DNA of 64,000 nucleotides from Flammeovirga pacifica (GTDB taxonomy: Bacteria > Bacteroidota > Bacteroidia > Cytophagales > Flammeovirgaceae), in the NCBI RefSeq assembly GCF_000807855.2, contig NZ_JRYR02000001.1, forward strand, positions 243,982-307,981, read 5' to 3'. Position numbers and translations under genes: made by a program. The notes under the pieces were generated by a model. The model made no database searches and was not told where the DNA came from. It was given only the letters and a program-made list of their open reading frames with translations. This document shows, in pieces, positions 7,789-17,809 of the stretch (positions are counted from its first letter, which is position 1; the number at the start of each line of letters is the position of its first letter).

Positions 7789-8184
7789 AATTCCTTTAAT
7801 AACCCAAAAACTATTTCTTATTGCTGCTTTATGAGTATAAATATAGCGCGATTTTTTTGTATTATCCAAGGTGTAGAGTGGATATTTAATTGCTTACACG
7901 GTGTGCACAGTGTTATATGTTATTTGTTAAAATATTATAATATTTTGATTTAAATGGTATTATTCAAATAAATAATATAATAATAACATTGTTCGTGCTA
8001 TTTAGTCAGAATAATATTTTGTCAATATTTATATATACAATAATTGAAGATTTCACTTTTCTTAAGTTTTTATCTAATATTAATTTATGTTAAAATATAT
8101 TTTAATACATCAATTAAATAATAACATTCTAAAAATTTTTTGGTTGAATTTTTGAAGACAATAAACAAACGAACAATTATTCCA
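7789..8184. other. Gene-free AT-rich stretch with two A/T palindromes
   Basis: I see no gene here. It holds two perfect palindromes made only of A and T: 7929-7946 (AAAATATTATAATATTTT) and 8090-8105 (TTAAAATATATTTTAA). There is no convincing promoter consensus, although the gene at 8185 must be transcribed from here. Confidence 0.5.
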
Positions 8185-9090
8185 ATGAAAAAAGGCATCT
8201 TATTTTTATTACTCTTTGTCATCCTAGGAGGTGGAACAATATTTACCTACTTTTTTTATGCAGGTGAAATCAAGAATTCACTTCAATTCGATGATGGAAG
8301 GTTTGTATCTATCAAAAAATTTGTAAAGCAAGGTAAACTAGAATCATTACAACAAGCTAAACTACAGTTGTCATTAATATCAAGTGATTATAAAACTGAT
8401 AGTGTTACTCTATTGTCTGATCAGCTGAATGAAACAGCTATGGTACAGGCAAAATTATCTCTTAAAAAAGGTTGGTATGGATCATCAGAAAAATATTTGA
8501 ATTTGATATCACCAGATTATAAGGTAGAAGAAGTTAATTCAATTAAGGAGAAATTAGTAAAAGCAACAATAGAGGAAAATGTTCAGAAAACGAAGACTTA
8601 CTTGAAAGAGCGAAACTTAGAAAAAGCTCAAATTTATTATGCTAAAATAGATACAACCTACAATACTAAAAAAAGAGCTTTTCTATTATCAAAAATAGAA
8701 GAACTGGATAACGAGACTAAAATTAATAAGGTACAAACTTTAATGGATGAGAAAGAATTTGAGGAGGCAAGAGATCTAATTATTGAAATTGATCCAAAAT
8801 ATAATCCCAAATTGCTTTCTGAGTTATCGGAACAAATCAATGAAAAAGAAAAGATTGCTTCATTATTAGACAATGATGGAGCAATTATAGCAGTTGTCGA
8901 GGAAGTAAAGAAAAAAATGAACGATCCTGATTCTTTTGAACATGTGGAAACTTCTGTTTTCGAAAAAGGAAAGAATTTGCAAGCACTAATGAAGTATAGA
9001 GAAATTAATACCTACGGAGCTAAAGAATTGAAAGAAGTTCAAGCAAAATTGACAAAAGAAGGTGAAATCAAAAAAATATCTTTAAAATGA
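8185..9090 (+). CDS. Membrane-anchored helical-repeat protein, function unknown
   Basis: I do not recognise a named family. One N-terminal membrane segment (MKKGILFLLLFVILGGGTIFTYFFY) is followed by four spaced copies of a helix-rich unit, each ending in a motif of the type I-[DS]-x-x-Y: LISSDYK, LISPDYK, KIDTTYN and EIDPKYN, about 35-45 residues apart. This looks like a TPR-like solenoid. The last ~70 residues form a separate small domain (MNDPDSFEHVETSVFEKGK, then YREINTYGAKELKEVQA) of a kind often seen at the end of bacterial membrane proteins. I start at the ATG at 8185; an in-frame TTG at 8140 is possible. Its stop overlaps the start of the CsaA gene by 4 bases (ATGA), so they are translationally coupled. 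Confidence 0.65.
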   Translation: MKKGILFLLLFVILGGGTIFTYFFYAGEIKNSLQFDDGRFVSIKKFVKQGKLESLQQAKLQLSLISSDYKTDSVTLLSDQLNETAMVQAKLSLKKGWYGSSEKYLNLISPDYKVEEVNSIKEKLVKATIEENVQKTKTYLKERNLEKAQIYYAKIDTTYNTKKRAFLLSKIEELDNETKINKVQTLMDEKEFEEARDLIIEIDPKYNPKLLSELSEQINEKEKIASLLDNDGAIIAVVEEVKKKMNDPDSFEHVETSVFEKGKNLQALMKYREINTYGAKELKEVQAKLTKEGEIKKISLK

Positions 9091-9419
9091 TAAGTTGGAG
9101 TGATTTTGAAAAAGTAGATATAAGGGTTGGCACTATCCTGAAAGCTGAAGTTTTTAAAGAAGCAAGAAATCCATCTTATAAAGTAGTCATTGATTTTGGT
9201 AAGGAAATAGGTGTAAAAAAATCTTCTGCACAAATCACAGATATTTATCAACCTGAAGATTTGCTTGGAAAACAAATCATAGCTGTTGTAAATTTTCCTC
9301 CAAAACAGATCGCTAATTTTATGTCTGAATGTCTAGTTTTAGGAGCAGTTGGAGAAAATAAAGTTGTCAACTTGCTCATTCCGGATCAACAAGTAGAGAA
9401 TGGGCAAAAGATAGGGTAA
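9087..9419 (+). CDS. csaA: CsaA-like tRNA-binding protein
   Basis: A small dimeric OB-fold protein of the CsaA type, homologous to the C-terminal tRNA-binding domain of methionyl-tRNA synthetase and reported to bind tRNA and act as an export-related chaperone. The whole 110 residues match: FEKVDIRVGTILKAEVFKEARNPSYK at the start, KKSSAQIT, then NFPPKQIANFMSECLVLGA and LLIPDQQVENGQKIG. The start ATG lies inside the preceding gene's stop (ATGA), so expression is linked to the helical-repeat membrane protein. Confidence 0.92.
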   Translation: MISWSDFEKVDIRVGTILKAEVFKEARNPSYKVVIDFGKEIGVKKSSAQITDIYQPEDLLGKQIIAVVNFPPKQIANFMSECLVLGAVGENKVVNLLIPDQQVENGQKIG

Positions 9420-9420
9420 A

Positions 9421-9456
9421 AAAAAGGACACACTATTTAAATAGTGTGTCCTTTTT
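9421..9456. terminator. Bidirectional terminator (26-base perfect palindrome)
   Basis: A perfect 26-base palindrome at 9426-9451 (arm GGACACACTATTT) is flanked by A runs on the left and T runs on the right, so it works for csaA (+) and for the DUF3467 gene (-). Confidence 0.85.
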
Positions 9457-9458
9457 AT

Positions 9459-9779
9459 TTATTGTGGCTCTTGGTTGGTCATTCCAAAGTTCATTGGAAA
9501 TTTAGGAGCTTCTTCAGTTTTACCTATTGGTCCAAATTGAGCCTCATATTTCTTTAAGTTATCCTGAAGAGCCATATATAATCTTTTAGCGTGTTCAGGG
9601 GTAAGAATAATTCTAGACTTTACTTTTGCTTTTGGTAAGCCAGGCATCATTCGAATAAAATCAATAACAAATTCACTATTTGAATGTGCGATCATGGCTA
9701 AATTGGCGTAAGTACCTTCAGCCACATCATCTGTCAATTCTATATTGATTTGATTTTCTGGTTTTTTTTCTTGATCCAT
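9459..9779 (-). CDS. DUF3467 family protein
   Basis: A small cytoplasmic protein of unknown function, 106 residues, matching DUF3467 throughout: AEGTYANLAMIAHSNSEFVI, then FIRMMPGLPKAKVKSRIILT, PEHAKRLYMALQDNL and KKYEAQFGPI. The fold is probably a small alpha/beta domain. A second small gene ends 7 bases upstream, so the two form one transcription unit. No catalytic residues are evident. Confidence 0.88.
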   Translation of the reverse strand: MDQEKKPENQINIELTDDVAEGTYANLAMIAHSNSEFVIDFIRMMPGLPKAKVKSRIILTPEHAKRLYMALQDNLKKYEAQFGPIGKTEEAPKFPMNFGMTNQEPQ

Positions 9780-9786
9780 ATTATAA

Positions 9787-10041
9787 TTAACTTTTATCTT
9801 CTTTTGCTAATAAATATGCTCCGGCATGAAGCATTTCATAAATTATATAATAATATCCACCAAGTGGGTGGTCTTCATCATATTTATCACTTTCAGCTAA
9901 CATTTCAAAGGCGGCCTCAATCACTCTTTCTCTAAATTTGCCTGAAACATATTCTTTAGTGATTTTTGCTGCAGCTTCATGCTCAGACTCTTTAGACAAG
10001 TCTTTATGCTTTTTGATTAATACTGCGATTTGTTCATTCAT
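9787..10041 (-). CDS. Small acidic hypothetical protein
   Basis: Not recognised. About 84 residues from MNEQIAVLIKKHKDL, mostly helical by composition, with a conserved-looking end DEDHPLGGYYYIIYEMLHAGAYLLAKED. I start at the ATG at 10041; the frame is open to 10080 but those codons look non-coding. It lies 7 bases upstream of the DUF3467 gene and is probably cotranscribed with it, so a joint role is possible. Confidence 0.65.
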   Translation of the reverse strand: MNEQIAVLIKKHKDLSKESEHEAAAKITKEYVSGKFRERVIEAAFEMLAESDKYDEDHPLGGYYYIIYEMLHAGAYLLAKEDKS

Positions 10042-10193
10042 ATGGCAATTTAGTAGTTTGTAAATGAATTGTCCAATCACAAATAAAAAAACTTGTGCAA
10101 CATTTAAAAATCAATTAATTTGATTGAACATTCAGCTTAACGATTCATAAGAGTTGAATGATTTCTTTAATCTAACAACTTAAAAACTAACTT

Positions 10194-11174
10194 ATGTCAA
10201 ATAAAAATGACAAAAATATGCATTCAATGTATATACATCCGTTCACGGATTTTGGATTTAAAAAGATCTTTGGGGAAGAAGCAAATAAAGATTTATTGAT
10301 CGATTTTCTTAATCAATTACTTCCTGCTAAAGATCAAATAAAAGATTTAAAATATAAATCAACAGAGCATTTACCCAGTAATTTAACAGATCGTAAAGCT
10401 ATTTTCGATTTATATTGTGAGAATCAATCTGGAGAGAAGTTTATTGTAGAACTTCAAAGGTCAAAACAGCAGTATTTTAAAGATAGATCTCTTTATTATT
10501 CTACGTTCCCGATTCAAGAACAAGCCATTAAAGGTAGAGTAGAAGGTAATGCCTGGAATTATGAATTGAAACATGTTTATATTATTGCCTTAATGGATTT
10601 TACTTTTGATGATAAAGAGGACTTTTTACATCAAGTAAAACTGATGGAGAAAAATAGAAATGAAGTTTTCTATGAAAAATTGACTTTTGTATATCTTGAA
10701 ATACCCAAATTCCAAAAGAATGAAAATGAACTGCTTACAAGATTTGATAAATGGTTATATTTGTTGAAGAATTTAAATTCCTTTTTAAAACAGCCTAAAA
10801 TTTTTCAAGAAAACATTTTTAGAAGGGTTTTAAAAATAGCAGAATATACCGGCCTTATGAAAAAAGATAAAGAATCTTATTTAGACTCACTTAAAACCTA
10901 TAGAGATTATATTAATACTCTTGATTATGCACAGCAACAAGGGTATATGGAAGGTCGTGAAAAGGGTCTTGAAGCTGGTTTAGAAGAAGGCAGAAAGGAG
11001 GGTAGAGAAGAGGGTAGAGAAGAGGGTAGAGAAGAAGGACTAAAGAAAGGTATTGAAGAAGGAAAATATCATAAGGCAATGGAAGTGGCTAAGTCAGCCA
11101 TAAGTATGGGTTTATCCAAAGAGGATACAGCAAAATTAAGTGGATTAACAATGATAGATCTTAAAGATTTATAG
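10194..11174 (+). CDS. Rpn/PDDEXK_2 family recombination-promoting nuclease or putative transposase
   Basis: A PD-(D/E)XK nuclease-fold protein of the Rpn/YhgA-like family. The family start is clear (YIHPFTDFGFKKIFGEEANK). The catalytic core is FDLYCEN with Asp72, then KFIVELQRSKQ with Glu86 and Gln88, the family's D...ExQ arrangement. The C-terminus (about residues 243-290) is a low-complexity run of GREEGREEGR-type tetrapeptides encoded by a 12-base tandem repeat, followed by a short helical end (AISMGLSKEDTAKLSGL). Rpn proteins are DNA endonucleases linked to RecA-independent recombination or phage defence. It is a single gene with no terminal inverted repeats, so I do not call it an insertion sequence. 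Confidence 0.88.
   Translation: MSNKNDKNMHSMYIHPFTDFGFKKIFGEEANKDLLIDFLNQLLPAKDQIKDLKYKSTEHLPSNLTDRKAIFDLYCENQSGEKFIVELQRSKQQYFKDRSLYYSTFPIQEQAIKGRVEGNAWNYELKHVYIIALMDFTFDDKEDFLHQVKLMEKNRNEVFYEKLTFVYLEIPKFQKNENELLTRFDKWLYLLKNLNSFLKQPKIFQENIFRRVLKIAEYTGLMKKDKESYLDSLKTYRDYINTLDYAQQQGYMEGREKGLEAGLEEGRKEGREEGREEGREEGLKKGIEEGKYHKAMEVAKSAISMGLSKEDTAKLSGLTMIDLKDL
10989..11036 (+). repeat. 12-base tandem repeat inside the Rpn-like gene
   Basis: GGTAGAGAAGAG occurs at 11001-11012 and 11013-11024, then with one change at 11025-11036; a diverged copy precedes at 10989-11000. Each copy adds four residues (GREE), so copy-number change keeps the frame. Confidence 0.9.
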
Positions 11175-11235
11175 TTATATCTGTCATATTAAAAACTATT
11201 TATACCTCAAACTTTTATCATTGCATTCAAAATCA

Positions 11236-11243
11236 TACTTTTG
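11236..11243 (+). promoter_or_regulatory. -7 element of the ABC-F gene
   Basis: TACTTTTG matches TAnnTTTG, 31 bases before the ATG. A TTG lies at 11221-11223, closer than usual, so the -33 element is uncertain. Confidence 0.45.
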
Positions 11244-11256
11244 CACCTTATATTGA

Positions 11257-12891
<1,635 letters not shown>

Positions 12892-12913
12892 TGTATAGTT
12901 TAATTTATATAAT

Positions 12914-12946
12914 AAAGGCCAGATCATTTTAATGATCTGGCCTTTT
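12914..12946. terminator. Bidirectional terminator between ABC-F and PlsC-like genes
   Basis: AAAGGCCAGATCATT pairs with AATGATCTGGCCTTT almost without a loop, with A and T runs outside, serving both convergent genes. Confidence 0.85.
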
Positions 12947-12964
12947 TATTTTGTGTTGACAGAA

Positions 12965-13522
12965 TTACAATTCGTTCTTTTGAATTCCTTTTTCGGGATG
13001 CTTTCCAATAAAATTACTTAAATAAGTTTTTATCGTTAGAATATCTGCATCCTTATCATCAGTAGGCATAAAGTTTTCACCTATGACCACTTCTTTCTTT
13101 TTAAAACAAATACCAGCCATTACAATAGGTACATTTGCTCCTTTAGCAATGTGCCAAAAGCCACTTTTCCATTTTGGATTGTATGAACGTGTACCTTCTG
13201 GAGTAACAGCAATAATTAATTCTTCTCTCTCGTTAAACTGCTCAATAGCTTGATCAACTAGTCTTGTATCCTTTTTTTTCCTTTCTACTGGAATAGCCCC
13301 TAACTTCAATAATACTTTCCCTAGTAACCCTTTGCAAAGACTACTTTTGATAAAGTATTTTGATTCAAGTCCCCATATTTCTCTTGCAGGAACACCTACT
13401 ATAAAATCCCAGAAACTTGTGTGTGGACCAACTACTACTACACACTTTTTAATATGATATGGAACTTCTCCTTTCACTTTCCAACCCAATAATTTGAAAA
13501 GCCATACCCAAAGTTTAATCAT
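12965..13522 (-). CDS. PlsC-like glycerophosphate acyltransferase family protein
   Basis: A 1-acyl-glycerol-3-phosphate acyltransferase-type enzyme, short (185 residues) like the bacterial family that lacks long membrane domains. The catalytic HX4D motif is PHTSFWDF. The phosphate-binding motif is PEGTRSYNPKWKSGFWHIAK, corresponding to the EGTR block. The N-terminus (MIKLWVWLFKLLGWKV) is amphipathic and probably sits on the inner membrane. It is expected to acylate a glycerolipid or related lipid; the acceptor is not certain. Single gene. Confidence 0.87.
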   Translation of the reverse strand: MIKLWVWLFKLLGWKVKGEVPYHIKKCVVVVGPHTSFWDFIVGVPAREIWGLESKYFIKSSLCKGLLGKVLLKLGAIPVERKKKDTRLVDQAIEQFNEREELIIAVTPEGTRSYNPKWKSGFWHIAKGANVPIVMAGICFKKKEVVIGENFMPTDDKDADILTIKTYLSNFIGKHPEKGIQKNEL

Positions 13523-13646
13523 GGTGTTAACATTAAATTCATTAGTAAATCAACAGATTATCAGCAAATGTAAATAATCTAACTTTAAATATTACATTTT
13601 TATCATTAATGAATACAATACGTTGGTTGTAAAATGTAAAATTACG

Positions 13647-13680
13647 TTGCGATTAATGTAACATACAATCCTTTTATTTG
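13647..13680 (+). promoter_or_regulatory. Candidate promoter for the PstS-like/SpoIIE operon
   Basis: TTG at 13647-13649, 23 bases, then TTTATTTG at 13673-13680, one mismatch from TAnnTTTG, 34 bases before the ATG. Confidence 0.35.
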
Positions 13681-13714
13681 CCCAACTAAATAACAAGATA
13701 AAATTTATATTTAA

Positions 13715-14542
13715 ATGACAAGATTTATACTATTTCTACTAATCAGTGCTAATTTTTTATTTGTCGATCAAATATTTGCTCAGGAGTCGATAAGAACTAA
13801 AGGGAGTGATACTATGCTACCATTAATAAAAGCTTTAACTAATAACTACGATCAATTTTCTCATGAAACTTTCGAAGTATTAGGAGGGGGGAGTTCATTA
13901 GGTTTTAAAGGACTTCGAAATTTTAATATTGCATTAGCATTATCTTCTCGAAAAGTGAGATCAACAGAACAAGAGTCAATTGAGGATAACGAAGATCAAT
14001 TAATTGAGAAAGTAATTGCTTTCGATGCACTTTCAATAATTGTTCACCCATCTAACAGAATAAAGCAATTAACTATACCTCAATTACAGAAAATATTTAA
14101 AGGTCAGATTACCAATTGGTCACAATTAGGTGGAGAAGACTTACCTATCCTTGTGATTTCAAGAGATAAAAATTCTGGGAGTTACAGCTTTATGAAAAAT
14201 GAAATTGTTAGAGGGAATACTAATTCTAATAACATAAAAGAAGTACACTCGAATGCCAGCGTTGTTGAAAATGTGAGCAGACTAAAAGGAGCTATTGGAT
14301 ATTGTGGGATAGCCTATATAGAGGAAGTGGTACAGCCAATTTCTATAGCTAAAACAGAACAGAGAAATTATGTTTATCCATCATTTAAAAATGCATTAAA
14401 TAAACAATATCCATTATCCAGACCTCTCTATTTTTATTATCGCATTTCTGATAAATTAAAACTCTCTTCTTTTGTCAATTTTACAATGTCTGATAAGGGC
14501 CAACAAATTATAGCTCATAAAGGGTATATCCCAGTATTATAA
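13715..14542 (+). CDS. PstS-like periplasmic substrate-binding protein
   Basis: A periplasmic binding protein of the phosphate-binding PstS superfamily (PBP-like). The signal peptide ends near ANFLFVDQIFAQ (about residue 23). The ligand-binding motifs are RTKGSDTMLPLI near residue 27, GGGSSLGFKGL, and SRDKNSGSYSFMKNEI, which match the TGSxT, GxGSxxG and R..xSGT segments that hold phosphate-like oxyanions. At 275 residues it is of PstS length. No PstC, PstA or PstB gene is nearby; instead it lies 10 bases before a membrane SpoIIE-type phosphatase, so I infer a sensing role more than transport. The true ligand is not proven. Confidence 0.85.
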   Translation: MTRFILFLLISANFLFVDQIFAQESIRTKGSDTMLPLIKALTNNYDQFSHETFEVLGGGSSLGFKGLRNFNIALALSSRKVRSTEQESIEDNEDQLIEKVIAFDALSIIVHPSNRIKQLTIPQLQKIFKGQITNWSQLGGEDLPILVISRDKNSGSYSFMKNEIVRGNTNSNNIKEVHSNASVVENVSRLKGAIGYCGIAYIEEVVQPISIAKTEQRNYVYPSFKNALNKQYPLSRPLYFYYRISDKLKLSSFVNFTMSDKGQQIIAHKGYIPVL

Positions 14543-14552
14543 ACTAATAACC

Positions 14553-17105
14553 ATGAAACTATCTCAAAAAAAACATCAAGCTAAAAGTATTAAAACTAGA
14601 TTGGTAGGGTCTTTTGTTGCTAATATTATTATCATTACTCTTCTTTTTTTAGTTTACGTCTACATTCAAAATATTACTATTAATGCTGAAAAAGTAGCTA
14701 AAGAGTTGAAAGAAATAACATCAACTATTCAGCATATAAAATCCAGTAAACAATCATTCTTATTAACTGAGACAATCAATCCATCTTTTTATGAGACTAA
14801 AGAAAATGTCTTCTTAGAAAAGCATAAAGAAGGTCTAGAATTGATTAATCAAAAGTTGATAGATATGTACAGCAACTCTTATGTACAATCTGCTAAAGTA
14901 ATCCCTTCATTAAGAGTTCTCGATAAGGCATTAGGTAAATACTCTCTGACTTTTGATAGCCTAACCACAACTCAATTAAAAAGGGGATTTAAAAGTTATG
15001 GTGTTGAAGGTGATATGCGAAGAGCGATTTATAGTGTGGAGAATTCAGGATATTATTTAGATCAGGTGAAGATATTGATGTTAAGACGTCATGAAAAAGA
15101 TTTTATCCTTAGAAAAGATCCAATTTATGAACAAAAATTAAGTCAGGTAGTAGATCAAATACTAAGTGATATTAAAAAAATGCCGATCGATAAATATGGT
15201 AAAATATATTTAACTGGAACTTTAGAGAAGTATAGAGATAATTTTAAAAATATGGTTGAATTGGATAAGCAATTAGGTTTTTACGGGCATTTTGGTCTTA
15301 AAGATAGATTGCAATTTCAATTAAATACCATCGAAAATCAATTAAAGCAAATTCAACAAGCAATGATTGATTATGATACTTTTTGGAAGAGGTTAAATAT
15401 TGTATTACTTATTGTTTTTGCACTTTCGATATTAACGGTAAATGCAATTTTATTGTTTTATTTATTAAGTCGATTAGGAAAGCCTATTCATCAATTATCA
15501 AAATCGATTCAAAAAATTGTTGAAGATGATTTTGTGGGTGAATTGTATACCATAAAAACTCAAGATGAAATCGGTGATTTGTCTAAAGACTTCAATTTCA
15601 TGATTCAAAAAATGAATGATAGAACTGAAGAAATTGAACTCCAAAAGGAAGAATTAGCAACAACTTATAATAAAATTGAGGTCATAAGAGAAATTGGAGC
15701 AAAGCTGAGTAAACATTTAAAAGTTGAAGCGATAGTGAAAGAATTCTATCATTCATTAAATAATACCTTAGAGTTTAATTCATTTTTAATTGGTATTTAT
15801 CAGAATAATCAATTGCATTATCAAGGTTTTCGCTGCGATGGACAACCCTATAAATTTGAAAGGTCACTTTCTAAGGTCAGTCATCTAGGTGTACAATGTT
15901 TTGAAAGACAAGAATCCATCATTACCAATGATTATTCAAACACCAAAGATTTAAAACACTTTTTACCTGTAATTACATCAGAAAAAGTGAATTCATTAAT
16001 TTATTTACCGTTAACATCATCCTCGAAGAAATTAGGTGTTTTAGCTATACAGAGTGATCAATTTAATGCCTTTTCTGATGTTCAAATTAATATGTTGTGG
16101 AGTATTGTTACCTATCTGATAAGTACGTTAGATACAGCAATAAACTATCAAGATATGGAAGGACAAGTGAGAACTAAGACGGCAGAAATCGATCAACATC
16201 GTCAGCAATTATTAAAAAATAATGAATTACTACAAGGTACTTTACAAGAACTAGAAGTAAAGAATTTACAACAAACTTCAAGTATTCAATACGCCAAAAG
16301 AATTCAGCAAGCTCTTCTGCCAAATATCTCGATGTTACAATCCGCTTTTGAAGATGCCTTTGTTTTTTACCGTCCGAAAGACATTGTTAGTGGAGATTTT
16401 TATTGGTTTGAACAAAAAGGAGATCTCATATACCTTGCAGTAGCAGATTGTACAGGACATGGCGTGCCAGGTGCTTTTATGTCTATTTTAGGGAGAGAAA
16501 TACTATCTAATATCGTCAATACGAAAATGATAGAATCGCCGGCAGAAATCTTAAATCAATTGCATACTCGAATTAGAGTAGTTCTTAAACAAGATAAGGT
16601 AAATAATAAAGATGGAATGGACATTGGTTTTTGTGTTTTAGATACCAAGAAGAACACATTAAGATTTGCTGGGGCGCATCACCCTTTATACCTCGTAAGA
16701 AAAATTGGAGGACTTAATGAAGTCGAAGTCTTAGAAGGAAATAAACAATCTATTGGGGGGCATATCTTTAAAAAGAAAAAGTATGAGGTTTTTAACGAAC
16801 ACTTGATTGATTTAAATAAGCAAAATTCGATTTTATCTTTCTATATGACGACTGATGGATATCAAGATCAATTTGGAGGTGTAGAAGGACGTAAATATTA
16901 TAAAAAGAACTTTAGAGCATTAATGTCTACCATTGCTAATAAACCTATGTACGAGCAAAAGTCTTTAATTGCCATGAACATGGATGATTGGAAGGGAGAA
17001 AAATATGCGCAGACAGACGATGTATTGGTGATAGGCTTTCAACCTCAAAAGAGTAAAAACATGGAGATTGATTTTTCGAAATTAGAAGAATATTTGTCGA
17101 CTTAA
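14553..17105 (+). CDS. Membrane sensor with HBM-like, HAMP, GAF and SpoIIE phosphatase domains
   Basis: A transmembrane signalling protein that probably dephosphorylates a serine or threonine on an anti-sigma-factor antagonist. Order: membrane segment about 16-40; periplasmic helical region 41-280 containing RRHEKDFILR (178-187), the motif of helical bimodular (HBM) sensor domains; membrane segment 281-306; HAMP about 307-360; GAF-like 375-530; coiled coil 530-575; SpoIIE/PP2C phosphatase 580-838. The phosphatase metal ligands are visible in SGDFYWF (Asp615), VADCTGHGVPGA (Asp632), TTDGYQDQFG and QTDDVLVIGF. It follows the PstS-like gene by 10 bases, so the binding protein may present its ligand to the periplasmic bundle. 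The downstream target is unknown. Confidence 0.87.
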   Translation: MKLSQKKHQAKSIKTRLVGSFVANIIIITLLFLVYVYIQNITINAEKVAKELKEITSTIQHIKSSKQSFLLTETINPSFYETKENVFLEKHKEGLELINQKLIDMYSNSYVQSAKVIPSLRVLDKALGKYSLTFDSLTTTQLKRGFKSYGVEGDMRRAIYSVENSGYYLDQVKILMLRRHEKDFILRKDPIYEQKLSQVVDQILSDIKKMPIDKYGKIYLTGTLEKYRDNFKNMVELDKQLGFYGHFGLKDRLQFQLNTIENQLKQIQQAMIDYDTFWKRLNIVLLIVFALSILTVNAILLFYLLSRLGKPIHQLSKSIQKIVEDDFVGELYTIKTQDEIGDLSKDFNFMIQKMNDRTEEIELQKEELATTYNKIEVIREIGAKLSKHLKVEAIVKEFYHSLNNTLEFNSFLIGIYQNNQLHYQGFRCDGQPYKFERSLSKVSHLGVQCFERQESIITNDYSNTKDLKHFLPVITSEKVNSLIYLPLTSSSKKLGVLAIQSDQFNAFSDVQINMLWSIVTYLISTLDTAINYQDMEGQVRTKTAEIDQHRQQLLKNNELLQGTLQELEVKNLQQTSSIQYAKRIQQALLPNISMLQSAFEDAFVFYRPKDIVSGDFYWFEQKGDLIYLAVADCTGHGVPGAFMSILGREILSNIVNTKMIESPAEILNQLHTRIRVVLKQDKVNNKDGMDIGFCVLDTKKNTLRFAGAHHPLYLVRKIGGLNEVEVLEGNKQSIGGHIFKKKKYEVFNEHLIDLNKQNSILSFYMTTDGYQDQFGGVEGRKYYKKNFRALMSTIANKPMYEQKSLIAMNMDDWKGEKYAQTDDVLVIGFQPQKSKNMEIDFSKLEEYLST

Positions 17106-17123
17106 AATAAGATTTCAAGTAAA

Positions 17124-17687
17124 TTATTTCTTTGAGACTCTATTCGGATGCTCTTTCAAAAATGCAGACCATGATTTTTTAGTAGCAACATTTTGACCTT
17201 TTTGATAAGCGTGACAGACAGCTACACCTAATGCATCTGTTGCGTCTAAAAGGGTATTATCATCTATCTTAAATTTCAGGATCTTCATTAGCATATTGGC
17301 TACTTGTTCTTTAGAAGCATTTCCGTTACCAGTAACTGCGGCTTTCACTTTCTTTGGAGCATATTCTACAATAGGAATATCTTTAATAAGAGCAGCAGTC
17401 ATTGCGACCCCTTGAGCTCTACCTAGTTTTAAAGCAGATTGAATGTTTTGGCCAACAAATGGGGCTTCTAATGCCATCTCGTCCGGAGCATATTCTTCAA
17501 TAATATGACTTATGCGTTCATGAATTTTCCTAAGCTTTAGAGCATGGTTGCTATACTTTTTTAAGTGGATTACACCATATTGAACTAAGCTTAATTTTTG
17601 CCCTTTCACTAAAATTAATCCATACCCCATTTCCTGTGTACCTGGATCAATTCCTAGAATCAATCTTTCTTCTAATTTCTGCCTCAT
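17124..17687 (-). CDS. ruvC: Holliday junction resolvase RuvC
   Basis: The endonuclease that resolves four-way DNA junctions after RuvAB branch migration. The four catalytic acids are all present: Asp14 in LGIDPGTQEMGYG, Glu74 in ALEAPFVGQN, and Asp148 and Asp151 in DATDALGVAVCHA. The segment NGNASKEQVANML is also typical. The length of 187 residues is normal. The C-terminus carries a short basic tail (KKSWSAFLKEHPNRVSKK). Convergent with the SpoIIE gene, only 18 bases apart, with no evident terminator between them. Confidence 0.97.
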   Translation of the reverse strand: MRQKLEERLILGIDPGTQEMGYGLILVKGQKLSLVQYGVIHLKKYSNHALKLRKIHERISHIIEEYAPDEMALEAPFVGQNIQSALKLGRAQGVAMTAALIKDIPIVEYAPKKVKAAVTGNGNASKEQVANMLMKILKFKIDDNTLLDATDALGVAVCHAYQKGQNVATKKSWSAFLKEHPNRVSKK

Positions 17688-17721
17688 CCTTATATTTTTC
17701 TACAACGTGAGTCAAAATTAG

Positions 17722-17756
17722 ACAAAAAAAATGGGATCTCCGACCTAGAGATCCCT
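17722..17756 (-). terminator. Terminator of the STAS-like gene
   Basis: GGGATCTC (17733-17740) pairs with GAGATCCC (17748-17755); on the minus strand the stem is followed by ATTTTTTTT. It lies between the STAS-like gene and ruvC. Confidence 0.8.
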
Positions 17757-17809
17757 TACAGCTGTTTTTGCAACTGTGAACAAACCACCCAAAAACTTTG
17801 ATGTCTTAA

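Noticed and set aside
10194-11174. The Rpn-like gene might be a transposase of an insertion sequence.
   Set aside because: No terminal inverted repeats or target duplication were seen around it; Rpn/PDDEXK_2 proteins are commonly annotated as transposases but often stand alone.
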